Positions 6,780-14,762 of a stretch of DNA of 37,183 nt are shown here, in pieces. Source of the DNA: Endomicrobiia bacterium. GTDB lineage: Bacteria > Elusimicrobiota > Endomicrobiia > DTEH01. The notes beneath the pieces were generated by a model. The model saw only the letters and a program-made list of their open reading frames with translations. It was not told where the DNA came from and searched no databases. Numbering within the stretch: the first letter of the stretch is position 1; each line of letters starts with the position of its first letter. The translations under genes and the position numbers were made by a program. The stretch lies in NCBI GenBank assembly GCA_025059805.1, contig JANXDG010000044.1, positions 1-37,183 of the forward strand, in the 5' to 3' direction.

Positions 6780-7121
6780 GTGAAACGGTTTTATGAAATA
6801 GTTGTTATTTTTGTACCAGATGTAAGCGAAGAAAAACTAAAAAAAGATGTTGATAGAATAAAAAATATAATAAAATCTAACGAAGGTGAAGTGTTAAAAG
6901 AGGAACATTGGGGTAATAAGAAATTAGCGTATGAAATTAAAAAATTTAATAATGGAGTTTACCATTTCATCTTGTGTACAGTAGGTAAAAATTACTTCAT
7001 AGAGGAACTAAAGAAATTTTTGTTAACTAACGATTCTGTGCTAAGATATGGTATCAAAAAAGTAGAGAAAAAATTAGAACCCGCTGTAGAAAATATAGAA
7101 GCTAAAAAAGTTGAAGTTTGA
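6780..7121 (+). CDS. rpsF: 30S ribosomal protein S6
   Basis: The frame is open from an ATG at 6750, but the GTG at 6780 is the likelier start: it follows GGGAGG (6765-6770) at 9 bases and gives the normal S6 beginning Lys-Arg-Phe-Tyr-Glu-Ile-Val. The 113-residue protein shows the S6 core: Pro-Asp-Val-Ser-Glu-Glu, then Trp-Gly-Asn-Lys-Lys-Leu-Ala-Tyr-Glu-Ile and Gly-Val-Tyr-His-Phe. S6 binds 16S rRNA in the platform of the small subunit, normally as a heterodimer with S18. It is followed after 23 bases by ssb, the usual order, but rpsR (S18) and rplI do not follow and must lie elsewhere. Confidence 0.93.
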   Translation: MKRFYEIVVIFVPDVSEEKLKKDVDRIKNIIKSNEGEVLKEEHWGNKKLAYEIKKFNNGVYHFILCTVGKNYFIEELKKFLLTNDSVLRYGIKKVEKKLEPAVENIEAKKVEV

Positions 7122-7144
7122 GGTTTTATCATTTGACTTAAAGG

Positions 7145-7474
7145 ATGAATACTGAGTTCAGAGATGAAAATAGAGTTATTTTAGCTGGAAGATTAACTAA
7201 AGATGCTGTGCTTAAGTATACTACTTCAAGTATGACGCCTGTGGTAAGGTTTACAATAGCTGTAAACACATATGTTAAAGAGAAGAAAGAAACATTATTT
7301 ATTCCAGTAGTTGCATATGGTGATTTAGCTTTAGAAATTTCTTCACTTATAAAACAAGGTACGCCTGTAAGAGTAGAAGGGAGATTGAATAGTCGTGTGG
7401 TTAAATTTTCTGAGGAAGAAGAGTATAAAGTTTTTGAAGTTATAGCAAATAAGATTGAAGTTTTTACAAAATGA
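7145..7474 (+). CDS. ssb: Single-stranded DNA-binding protein, short form
   Basis: 109 residues forming one OB fold: Asn-Arg-Val-Ile-Leu-Ala-Gly-Arg-Leu-Thr-Lys-Asp-Ala near the N-terminus, Val-Arg-Phe-Thr-Ile-Ala-Val, the strand Ile-Pro-Val-Val-Ala-Tyr-Gly, and Gly-Thr-Pro-Val-Arg-Val-Glu-Gly-Arg. It coats single-stranded DNA in replication and repair. The protein stops right after the OB fold and lacks the long flexible tail and acidic tip (Asp-Asp-x-Pro-Phe type) by which bacterial SSBs recruit partners. It may be a PriB/S6-linked minor SSB or a lineage-specific short SSB, with a full-length paralogue elsewhere. The ribosome site (AAAGG at 7139-7143) nearly abuts the ATG. Confidence 0.85.
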   Translation: MNTEFRDENRVILAGRLTKDAVLKYTTSSMTPVVRFTIAVNTYVKEKKETLFIPVVAYGDLALEISSLIKQGTPVRVEGRLNSRVVKFSEEEEYKVFEVIANKIEVFTK

Positions 7475-7500
7475 TTTTAAAATAAAAGGAGGCATAGTGA

Positions 7501-10125
7501 ATGGTTGATAGAATATTCACACATGGAGAACCTGAGGATTTGTATAAAGTTAACAATCCGAAGGCATATATAGTTGTACCGAAGTTACCAGAAAGGATTA
7601 ACAAACTTATAGATATTGCGTATAATTTGTGGTGGGTATGGAATTCTTCTGCATTTGAACTTTTTAGAAGGATAGACCGTGATTTGTGGGAAGAAGTATA
7701 TCATAATCCATTACAGTTACTTGGTAAGGTGTCAAGGCAGAAATTGTTTGAACTAGCTGAGGATGAGAGTTTTATTGCACATTTGAATCAAGTGTATGAT
7801 GAATTACAAAAGTATTTAACCGTACAACCATGGTTTTTTAAAGAGTTTGATAAAGAACATCATAATTGCAAGATTGTGTATTTCTCTATGGAATACGGGT
7901 TGACCGAGGCGATACCGATGTATTGTGGAGGTTTAGGAGTTTTAGCAGGAGATTTGTTTAAGTCAGCCTCTGATATGGGTTTACCAATGGTTGGGATAGG
8001 GTTAGCATATAGGTATGGTTACTTTAAACAACATTTAACAGATGACGGTTGGCAACAAGAAGAATATGATGAGATACACTTCTTCAGATTACCAATGAGA
8101 CGCCTACCAGATAGTTCTGGGAATCCACTAAGATTATTCATTACTATTCCAGTTGTGGAACCAGGTAAGACCACAACCACAACACAAGAAAAAGTTTTTT
8201 TTGAAGTGTGGGAAGTTAAAATTGGCAGAAATTCATTATTTTTGTTAAGTACTGACATTCCTGAAAATTCTTTAGAAAACAGAAGAATAACATATTATCT
8301 TTATGGTGGCGATCATGAGATGAGGTTAAAGCAGGAAATTCTATTAGGTATTGGTGGTGCAAAACTCTTACGAGAACTTAATATTTCACCTACTGTTTGG
8401 CATATGAATGAGGGACACTCTGCGTTTGTAGTCCTAGAGCGCATAAGACAGTTAGTAAAGGAAGGTTTGGATTTTAGTCAAGCAAGAGAGTTTGTAATTT
8501 CAACATCTATTTTTACAACACACACGCCAGTACCTGCAGGGATAGATGTTTTTTCACCTGAACTAATTAAGAAATATTTTTCCTCTTATTGTAACGAAGT
8601 TGGGATTACGCTTGACGAACTTTTATCTCTTGGAAGGGAAAGTCCAAATGATCCACATCAAGGTTTTTCAATGGCAGTTTTTGCAATAAGAAACTCCCAC
8701 TTTGTTAATGCCGTTAGTAGATTACACGGGATAATTTCGCGGAATATGTGGAAACAATTATTCCCTGGTTTGCCAAGATTTGAAGTACCAATTGTTCACA
8801 TAACAAATGGTGTACATACGAACACTTGGATTTCAAATGAGTTTGCAGCGTTATTTGACCGGTACATTGGTCCACAATGGAAAGAAGAACCTGAAAACCA
8901 AACTGTATGGCAACGTGTTAAGGAAATACCTGATGCTGAACTTTGGAGGTCGCACGAAAGAAGGAGAGAACGTTTAGTAGCATTTGTTAGAAAACGATTA
9001 AAACAACAACTTGAACGTGCAGGTGCTACACGTACTGAAATAGAACAAGCAGAAGAAGTGCTTGACCCTGAAGCGCTTACTATCGGTTTTGCAAGACGTT
9101 TCGCAGAATATAAAAGAGGAACATTAATCTTTAGGGATATACAACGTCTTAAAAAAATTTTGTTAAACAAAGAACGTCCTGTACAAATCATAATCTCAGG
9201 TAAGGCACATCCTCATGATAATATTGGTAAAGAATTAATTAAGTATATTATTCAAGTTACACGTGATCCTGAACTTAAAGGCAAAGTTGTATTTGTGGAA
9301 GATTACGATATGAATGTAGCGCACTATATGGTACAGGGATGTGATGTGTGGTTAAATCTTCCAAGAAGACCACTTGAAGCTTCAGGTACGAGTGGAATGA
9401 AAGCTGCAATTAACGGTGTGTTAAATATCTCAGTTTTAGATGGCTGGTGGTGTGAGGCTTATAATGGTGAAAACGGTTGGGCAGTAGGTGGCGGTGAGGA
9501 ATATACAGATTATAATTTACAAGATGAGATTGAAAGCAGAATTTTGTATGATATACTTGAGAAAGAGGTAATACCTTTGTTTTACACACGTGGTACCGAT
9601 GGTTTACCTCGTGGATGGATAAGAAAAATGAAAGAATGTATGATGAGTATAGGTCCAAAATTTAATTCAAATAGATTAATAGAAGACTATACCAGGATGT
9701 TCTATTTAAAAGCTGATTCAAACTATTGGTGGAACAAAAATAACAACTACCAAAATGTAAAAATATTTGCTGAATGGATAAACAAGATTTATTCCTGCTG
9801 GGATAAGATTAAGATTTTGGAAGTTACAGATAATATCCAAGGTTCTTATAGTGTAGGAGATAAAATAGAAGTAAGATGTAAAGTAAATCTTGGCAAATTG
9901 TCAACAAGAGATGTTTCCGTACAAGTTTATTGGGGATATCTGGATTCAAAAAGTAGAATTTCGGAGCCCAAACTTAAAGAAATGGAAGTTATGGATGAAC
10001 AGAATTTAGTTTACAAAGTTGAGATAGAAGTTGACCGAGTAGGACATTGTGGTTATGTTGTAAGAATATTGCCTAAGTTTAATAATACAATTATTTATAG
10101 ACCAAACCTTATAAAATGGCAATAG
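7501..10125 (+). CDS. glgP: Alpha-glucan (glycogen/maltodextrin) phosphorylase, GT35, DUF3417-containing type
   Basis: 874 residues with AAAGGAGG at 7485-7492. This is the phosphorylase subtype found in Thermotoga, archaea and many candidate phyla: an N-terminal DUF3417 region (about 30-140, Ala-Tyr-Asn-Leu-Trp-Trp-Val-Trp) followed by the GT35 catalytic domain. The motif Glu-Ala-Ser-Gly-Thr-Ser-Gly-Met-Lys places the pyridoxal-phosphate Schiff-base lysine at K634, followed by the expected Gly-Val-Leu-Asn-Ile-Ser-Val-Leu-Asp-Gly. It releases glucose 1-phosphate from alpha-1,4-glucans in the cytoplasm. A short beta-rich C-terminal region (about 775-874) is typical of this subtype. It heads a cassette with a DUF4912 protein and a GH57 branching enzyme, so it very probably serves glycogen turnover. 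Confidence 0.93.
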   Translation: MVDRIFTHGEPEDLYKVNNPKAYIVVPKLPERINKLIDIAYNLWWVWNSSAFELFRRIDRDLWEEVYHNPLQLLGKVSRQKLFELAEDESFIAHLNQVYDELQKYLTVQPWFFKEFDKEHHNCKIVYFSMEYGLTEAIPMYCGGLGVLAGDLFKSASDMGLPMVGIGLAYRYGYFKQHLTDDGWQQEEYDEIHFFRLPMRRLPDSSGNPLRLFITIPVVEPGKTTTTTQEKVFFEVWEVKIGRNSLFLLSTDIPENSLENRRITYYLYGGDHEMRLKQEILLGIGGAKLLRELNISPTVWHMNEGHSAFVVLERIRQLVKEGLDFSQAREFVISTSIFTTHTPVPAGIDVFSPELIKKYFSSYCNEVGITLDELLSLGRESPNDPHQGFSMAVFAIRNSHFVNAVSRLHGIISRNMWKQLFPGLPRFEVPIVHITNGVHTNTWISNEFAALFDRYIGPQWKEEPENQTVWQRVKEIPDAELWRSHERRRERLVAFVRKRLKQQLERAGATRTEIEQAEEVLDPEALTIGFARRFAEYKRGTLIFRDIQRLKKILLNKERPVQIIISGKAHPHDNIGKELIKYIIQVTRDPELKGKVVFVEDYDMNVAHYMVQGCDVWLNLPRRPLEASGTSGMKAAINGVLNISVLDGWWCEAYNGENGWAVGGGEEYTDYNLQDEIESRILYDILEKEVIPLFYTRGTDGLPRGWIRKMKECMMSIGPKFNSNRLIEDYTRMFYLKADSNYWWNKNNNYQNVKIFAEWINKIYSCWDKIKILEVTDNIQGSYSVGDKIEVRCKVNLGKLSTRDVSVQVYWGYLDSKSRISEPKLKEMEVMDEQNLVYKVEIEVDRVGHCGYVVRILPKFNNTIIYRPNLIKWQ

Positions 10126-10169
10126 TAGTGTGTATAAAAATTTTAATAAATAGGAGGTGAAAATGAAAT

Positions 10170-11060
10170 ATGAATGAAGAAAGGAAAGACTTACCTACAA
10201 GTGTTGTTTCTTCAAGAATCGAAAGAAGAATAGAATTCACACCAGAAATAACCGACCTGCCAAGAAGTTATGGAGATACAAAAATTGTATTGTTACCTAG
10301 AGATCCGTGGTGGTGTTTTGCATATTGGGAAATTGGTGAGAAGACAATGCAGGAAATAAGATCTATATACGGAGAAAATTTAAAATTTATACTACGTATG
10401 TATGATGTAACAAATGTTGATAATTTCAATGGACATAATGCAAACAAATATTTTGATATAGTTGTGAATGTAAGTGCAAATAACTGGTATATAAACCTTC
10501 CTGAAACAAACCGTAGCTGGTGTGTAGACCTCGGGATAATTACTCCTGATGGAAAGTTCGTTATGATAGTAAGATCAAATATAGTCATAATGCCAAGATT
10601 TGGTGTTTCAGCATTAACAGATGAACAATGGGCAGTGTTACAAAGAGAGTTTGAACGGTTACTTGAACTTTCAGGTGTGCAAATGATCGGTAAAGGTTCG
10701 TTTGATATTGCGAAACTTATGCGTGAACGTTGGGAAGAACTAATGGCAATATCTCAGATGCCACAGTTTATCAGTTCAGGTTTTGTTTCATCTTTTGCAC
10801 GAAGAGAACAACAAGAAGTAGTACCTAAGGAATTTTTCTTAAAAGCTGACACTGAACTTATTGTTTATGGGCAGACACTACCTGATGCTAAACTTTTTAT
10901 CAACGGTGATGAGTTCAAACTTACACCTGACGGCAGGTTCTCTTTAAGGTTAAGTTTACCTGATGGTGAGAAAGTTATACCAATAAAGGCTGTCTCATCT
11001 GATGGTACTGTGAAGAGGGAGATAATATTTGTTGTTACACGAAGTAGTGAACAAAAATAG
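10170..11060 (+). CDS. DUF4912 domain protein with C-terminal Ig-like domain
   Basis: 296 residues, cytoplasmic by sequence. The DUF4912 signature Arg-Asp-Pro-Trp-Trp-x-Phe-Ala-Tyr-Trp-Glu-Ile lies at residues 44-55, in a beta-rich domain of about 35-140. A helical segment follows (about 145-205), then a small Ig-like domain (about 215-290, with Gly-x-Thr-Leu-Pro-Asp-Ala and Asp-Gly-x-Phe-Ser). DUF4912 has no proven biochemical function; here it lies between glycogen phosphorylase and branching enzyme, a pairing I know from several candidate phyla, so a glycogen-binding or scaffold role is plausible. The ribosome site AGGAGG (10152-10157) also fits a four-codon frame (ATG at 10163, TGA at 10175-10177) that overlaps the real ATG at 10170, which could modulate initiation. 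Confidence 0.8.
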   Translation: MNEERKDLPTSVVSSRIERRIEFTPEITDLPRSYGDTKIVLLPRDPWWCFAYWEIGEKTMQEIRSIYGENLKFILRMYDVTNVDNFNGHNANKYFDIVVNVSANNWYINLPETNRSWCVDLGIITPDGKFVMIVRSNIVIMPRFGVSALTDEQWAVLQREFERLLELSGVQMIGKGSFDIAKLMRERWEELMAISQMPQFISSGFVSSFARREQQEVVPKEFFLKADTELIVYGQTLPDAKLFINGDEFKLTPDGRFSLRLSLPDGEKVIPIKAVSSDGTVKREIIFVVTRSSEQK

Positions 11061-11123
11061 TTAAATACTGGTACCTTTGAGTTCCTATCTTTTATAAAAC
11101 TTTGGAAAGGAGTTAGTACGAGA

Positions 11124-12719
11124 ATGGTGCAGGGTTATTGGTGTTTAGTTCTTCATAACCATTTACCGTATGTTCGTCATCCTGAATATGAAGATTTCCT
11201 TGAAGAAGATTGGTTCTATGAAGCAATGACTGAAACATACATTCCTCTAATCTCTATTATGGAAGGATTCCTTAATGACAATGTAGATTTTCGTATTACG
11301 ATGTCGCTTACACCACCGTTGTGTAATATGATGGCAGACAAACTTCTTCAAGATAGGTATTATAACCGGTTATCAAAACTTATAGAACTTGCTGAGAAAG
11401 AAGTGTGGCGACTCAGAGGGCAAGAACCTTTTTATTCCACGGCTAAAGTGTATGAGAACAAATTTAAGCAGTGTATGCAGTTATATGAGAAATATAATAG
11501 AAATTTATTATCCGCATACAGAAATTTGTTGAATACTGGCAAGGTTGAAATAATAACTTGTAATGCGACACATGGTTTTTTGCCACTGATGAGTTCTGAC
11601 CGTGTACGTCGTGCACAGGTTAGGATGGCGGTTAAGGATTACGAAACAAAGTTTGGAAGGAAACCACGAGGGATATGGCTTGCAGAATGTGCATATTACT
11701 ATGGAGTTGATAAAATACTTAAGGAATGCGGAATACAATTTTTCTTTGTTGAAGCACATGGAATTTTGTATGGTGAGCCTAGGCCAAGATATGGCGTCTT
11801 TGCGCCCATCTATACACCAGAGACAGGTGTTGCAGTTTTTGCAAGAGATATGGAGACAGCACATCAGGTATGGTCTGCAGATGTTGGTTATCCTGGTGAT
11901 CCTGACTATAGAGAATTTTATCGTGATGTTGGGTACGACCTTGAATATGAATATATTCGTCCATATTTACACAGTGATGGTGTAAGACGTAATGTTGGTA
12001 TTAAATACTATCGTGTAACTGGCAGGGTTGGTCTTGACAAGAAAGAACCATATGTGCCACAATGGGCAATAAACAAAGCTGCAACTCATGCTGGTAATTT
12101 TATGTTTAATCGTGAGCATCAAATTAGGTATTTAAGGAATATTTTTGATAGGGAACCTATTGTTGTTTCAATGTACGATGCGGAACTTTTTGGTCATTGG
12201 TGGTTTGAAGGGCCAGATTTTCTTAATTTCTTGTTCAGGAAAATACATTTTGACCAAAACATCTTTAAACCTATATTACCAACAGAATATTTAGAGAAAT
12301 ATCCAAAAAACCAAATTTTACAACCATCAGCATCTTCCTGGGGTGACAAAGGATATTATGAAGTTTGGTTAAACGGTTCTAACGATTGGATTTATAAACA
12401 TTTACATAAGTGTGAAGAGTTGATGTGTGAAAGTGTTGATAGTTATCATACAAATGTACTCAATGGTGACACTCTAAAAAAACGTGTATTGAATCAGCTT
12501 GCACGAGAGTTGTTCCTTGCACAATCTTCTGACTGGGCTTTTATAATGACTACAGGTACAATGGTAGAATATGCTCATCGTAGAACTAAAGAACATGTAA
12601 GTAACTTCTTAAAATTATATCATCAACTTAAAGACAACAGGATTGATGTTCAATTCTTAGAGTGGCTTGAGTATAAGAATAATATATTCCCTGAAATGGA
12701 TTATACAATATTTATATAA
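11124..12719 (+). CDS. GH57 1,4-alpha-glucan branching enzyme
   Basis: 531 residues, matching the usual length of GH57 branching enzymes (Thermotoga/Thermococcus type). The N-terminus has Leu-His-Asn-His-Leu-Pro-Tyr-Val-Arg-His, a GH57 hallmark. The nucleophile is E188 in Trp-Leu-Ala-Glu-Cys-Ala-Tyr-Tyr, with the cysteine after it typical of branching enzymes rather than amylases. The acid/base is D352 in Met-Tyr-Asp-Ala-Glu-Leu-Phe-Gly-His-Trp-Trp. It cuts alpha-1,4-glucan chains and re-attaches them by alpha-1,6 links, making glycogen branches. A C-terminal helical domain (about 400-530) completes the fold. AAAGGAG at 11106-11112 precedes the ATG. It closes the glycogen cassette; no glgA or glgC is in this window. 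Confidence 0.92.
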   Translation: MVQGYWCLVLHNHLPYVRHPEYEDFLEEDWFYEAMTETYIPLISIMEGFLNDNVDFRITMSLTPPLCNMMADKLLQDRYYNRLSKLIELAEKEVWRLRGQEPFYSTAKVYENKFKQCMQLYEKYNRNLLSAYRNLLNTGKVEIITCNATHGFLPLMSSDRVRRAQVRMAVKDYETKFGRKPRGIWLAECAYYYGVDKILKECGIQFFFVEAHGILYGEPRPRYGVFAPIYTPETGVAVFARDMETAHQVWSADVGYPGDPDYREFYRDVGYDLEYEYIRPYLHSDGVRRNVGIKYYRVTGRVGLDKKEPYVPQWAINKAATHAGNFMFNREHQIRYLRNIFDREPIVVSMYDAELFGHWWFEGPDFLNFLFRKIHFDQNIFKPILPTEYLEKYPKNQILQPSASSWGDKGYYEVWLNGSNDWIYKHLHKCEELMCESVDSYHTNVLNGDTLKKRVLNQLARELFLAQSSDWAFIMTTGTMVEYAHRRTKEHVSNFLKLYHQLKDNRIDVQFLEWLEYKNNIFPEMDYTIFI

Positions 12720-12721
12720 AG

Positions 12722-12962
12722 ATGACAATCAGACGGATACATATTGTGATAATTCTAGTTATCCTTTTTATTTTGGCGATTATTACACATGTTTATCGTG
12801 AGGAGATATGTCTAACGTTGCTTGTGCTCAAAAACGTTTTTTGAAAGAATCTTAGTTTATGTTGTAGGTATTGGGGTTACGTTTTTAAAAACGAACATAT
12901 ATTTACATTTTTTAAAATCTATTGATTTTATAAATAGAAATCAATCGTTATTTAAAATATGA
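12722..12962 (+). pseudogene. Possible small membrane protein gene with a frameshift in a T-run
   Basis: An ATG two bases after the branching-enzyme stop opens a 40-codon frame (TGA at 12842-12844) with a basic start and a convincing membrane helix (about residues 7-25). At the T6 run 12837-12842 the frame is lost; in the next frame the sequence stays open for another 39 codons, again hydrophobic, to TGA at 12960-12962. Removing one T would give one protein of about 79 residues with two hydrophobic stretches. No family was recognised and no ribosome site is visible. It may be a decayed gene, an assembly error in a homopolymer, or chance openness in AT-rich DNA. Confidence 0.3.
12880..12945. 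repeat. Palindromes upstream of the HIT-rpoD operon
   Basis: CGTTTTTAAAAACG (12880-12893) is a perfect 14-bp palindrome, and ATTGATTT (12921-12928) / AAATCAAT (12938-12945) is a perfect 8-bp inverted repeat with a 9-base spacer. Both lie 40-100 bases upstream of a strong promoter. They could be operators or AT-rich terminator arms for the glycogen cassette; neither has a proper T-tail. They also fall in the possible frameshifted frame described above, so chance is possible. Confidence 0.35.
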
Positions 12963-12982
12963 AATTTTTTCAATTAAAAAAG

Positions 12983-13011
12983 TTGACATTTTATACCTTC
13001 TTGTATATATT
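12983..13011 (+). promoter_or_regulatory. Sigma-70 promoter of the HIT-rpsU-NIF3-dnaG-rpoD operon
   Basis: TTGACA (12983-12988, perfect) and TATATT (13006-13011) are separated by the ideal 17 bases. Transcription should start near 13018, giving an untranslated leader of about 130 bases before the HIT start codon. Because the genes that follow are tightly spaced up to rpoD, this promoter probably feeds the primase and sigma-factor genes too. Confidence 0.8.
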
Positions 13012-13129
13012 AATATAAATTAGTATCCAAAATTCATATATATATTAGATGTTTGCATAACCTGGCTTTTCTCTCCGTTTCCTAAATTGTTGTCTTTAAT
13101 CAAAGTTACAGCAATAGATTTCTGTCGCG

Positions 13130-13146
13130 GGGAGGTTTTTCCTCTC
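13130..13146 (+). promoter_or_regulatory. Hairpin that pairs the Shine-Dalgarno of the HIT gene
   Basis: The ribosome site GGGGAGG (13129-13135) can pair, from GGGAGG (13130-13135), with CCTCTC (13141-13146) across a T5 loop. The stem has six pairs, one of them G-U, and ends one base before the start codon at 13148. In an otherwise AT-rich leader this is the most GC-rich short stem, and it would hide the ribosome site. It may set low or regulated translation of the first gene. Confidence 0.5.
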
Positions 13147-13147
13147 T

Positions 13148-13492
13148 ATGAAAAACTGTATTTTTTGTAGAATTATTAATAAAGAGATACCGTCGGAGAT
13201 AGTTTATGAAGATGATGATATAATTGTATTTAAAGATATAAATCCTCAAGCACCTATACACCTTTTGATAGTACCTAAACAACATATTGAAAGTATAAAT
13301 AATATAGATAAAGACAGCATAAGCATTTTAGGTAAAGTGTTTTATGTCGCAAAAGAAGTTAGTAGTAAATTTGCTGTATCAGAGGAAGGATATAGAATTG
13401 TGGTAAACACAGGTAAGAATGCAGGACAGGAAGTTTTACATTTACACTTCCATTTTCTTGCTGGAAGAAAATTCTCATGGCCACCTGGATGA
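13148..13492 (+). CDS. HIT-family nucleotide-binding protein (HinT-like)
   Basis: 114 residues, the usual length for HinT/PKCI-type HIT proteins. The C-terminal histidine triad is H98-Leu-H100-Phe-H102-Phe-Leu-Ala-Gly, and the N-terminal Cys4-Ile-Phe-Cys7 with the Pro-Lys-Gln-His46 segment forms the zinc-associated half of the fold. These proteins hydrolyse purine nucleoside phosphoramidates or acyl-adenylates such as lysyl-AMP. It is the first gene of the operon, behind a strong promoter and a hairpin that covers its ribosome site. HIT-rpsU adjacency is common in bacteria, consistent with a translation-linked housekeeping role. Confidence 0.9.
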   Translation: MKNCIFCRIINKEIPSEIVYEDDDIIVFKDINPQAPIHLLIVPKQHIESINNIDKDSISILGKVFYVAKEVSSKFAVSEEGYRIVVNTGKNAGQEVLHLHFHFLAGRKFSWPPG

Positions 13493-13552
13493 ATATCTTA
13501 TAAAGGTGGTTTATGATATTCTCTTATACGATGGAAAGGAGGCGATTTAATA

Positions 13553-13759
13553 ATGGTAGAGGTTAAAGTTCGTGAAGGAGAAAGTTTGGAAGACGCTTTG
13601 AAACGTTTCAAGAAAGAAGTTGAGAAAGAAGGTATTTTAAAGGTAGCTCGTGAAAAAATGTTCTACAAAGCACCAAGTGTGATTAAAAAAGAAAAAATGG
13701 CACAGATTAAACGCAGACAAGAACTTAAGAGAAAAAAGTTAATGATAAAAAAGAAATAA
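13553..13759 (+). CDS. rpsU: 30S ribosomal protein S21
   Basis: 68 residues with the S21 pattern: Val-x-Val-Arg-Glu-Gly-Glu-Ser-Leu-Glu-Asp-Ala-Leu-Lys-Arg-Phe-Lys-Lys near the N-terminus, then a strongly basic helix ending Lys-Arg-Lys-Lys-Leu. S21 sits near the 16S 3' end and helps mRNA start-site selection. AAAGGAGG (13535-13542) precedes the ATG by 10 bases. It is the second gene of the operon leading to dnaG and rpoD, echoing the rpsU-dnaG-rpoD operon known in Escherichia coli. Confidence 0.93.
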   Translation: MVEVKVREGESLEDALKRFKKEVEKEGILKVAREKMFYKAPSVIKKEKMAQIKRRQELKRKKLMIKKK

Positions 13760-13793
13760 ATATTACAGCTAAAAATAGGAGTTTTGGAAAGTT

Positions 13794-14756
13794 ATGAAAC
13801 TAAAAGAGTTTTATAACTTTATAGTTGAACATGGAATAAAAAACGATCCTCGTGGCGAAAAAGTAGTTAAAGAATTACTTAAACGGGAAAAACAAAAGTT
13901 TGATGAAATGCCAGAGAAAGAAAAAAAGTATTACGATAAAGAGAAGTTGTCAAATCCTTATAACGATACACGTATTCTTGTAGGAGAAGATAATGTTGAA
14001 ATAAAAAGTATTTTAGTCGGTATAGATATGGAGATGCCAGAGGTTCTTCTTGCACAGATTTTGCGTCAACAAGGTAATACTGTAGATCTTATCCTATCTC
14101 ATCATCCGGAAGGTGTAGGATATAAAAATTTCTACGAAGTGATGAATATGCAGGCGGATATTCTTGCAAAATTTGGTGTACCGATAAATGTCGCTGAAGG
14201 AATACTGGAACCACGGATAAAAGAAGTTCATCGTAAACTCATGCCAATGAACCATAACCGTGCAGTAGACATTGCGAATTTGTTAGGAATACCTTTTATA
14301 TGTTGTCATACACCTGCGGATAATTGTGTTGCTACATATTTGCAGAAACTATTTGATGATGAAAAACCAAGATATATAAAAGACGTAATTGATATTCTAT
14401 TAGAGATACCTGAATATGATCATGCAGCCAAGCTTGGCTATGGACCACATATTTTAACAGGGAATAAAGACAGGAAAGCTGGCAAAATTTTTGTTGATAT
14501 GACGGGTGGTACTGAAGGGTCAACTGAAGTGTTTGAAAAATTAGCAGTTGCTGGCGTGAGTACAGTAGTAGCGATGCATCTTTCCGAAGATCATTTCAAG
14601 AACGCACAAAAGTTCCATATTAATGTAGTAATTGCGGGACATATCGCTTCGGACAATTTAGGATTGAACCTTATTTTGGACGCTACTGAAAAAAAATTTG
14701 GCAAACTTAACATAACTTGTGTTTCAGGCTTTAAACGTTTTAAACATATAAAATAA
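13794..14756 (+). CDS. NIF3-like (DUF34) metal-binding protein
   Basis: 320 residues. The NIF3 fold is indicated by the strand Val-Gly-Ile-Asp (75-78), the metal-binding Leu-Ser-His-His-Pro-Glu-Gly (H103-H104), and a C-terminal Gly-His-Ile-Ala-Ser-Asp-Asn-Leu-Gly (H283). The C-terminal acidic metal ligand, usually Glu in this family, appears to be Asp here. NIF3/DUF34 proteins are widespread metal-dependent proteins of uncertain function, linked to GTP cyclohydrolase-like or nucleotide chemistry. A charged N-terminal extension (about 1-65) is longer than usual. It lies between rpsU and dnaG, 6 bases before the primase start, so it is clearly part of the same transcript. Confidence 0.75.
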   Translation: MKLKEFYNFIVEHGIKNDPRGEKVVKELLKREKQKFDEMPEKEKKYYDKEKLSNPYNDTRILVGEDNVEIKSILVGIDMEMPEVLLAQILRQQGNTVDLILSHHPEGVGYKNFYEVMNMQADILAKFGVPINVAEGILEPRIKEVHRKLMPMNHNRAVDIANLLGIPFICCHTPADNCVATYLQKLFDDEKPRYIKDVIDILLEIPEYDHAAKLGYGPHILTGNKDRKAGKIFVDMTGGTEGSTEVFEKLAVAGVSTVVAMHLSEDHFKNAQKFHINVVIAGHIASDNLGLNLILDATEKKFGKLNITCVSGFKRFKHIK

Positions 14757-14762
14757 GTTATT

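Noticed and set aside
11602-11985. 127-codon alternative plus-strand frame inside the GH57 gene
   Set aside because: The overlapping GH57 frame has both catalytic residues and full length; the alternative frame has no family pattern.
12880-12945. Intrinsic terminator after the GH57 gene
   Set aside because: The palindromes are AT-only or nearly so and have no following T-run, so they were recorded only as repeats.
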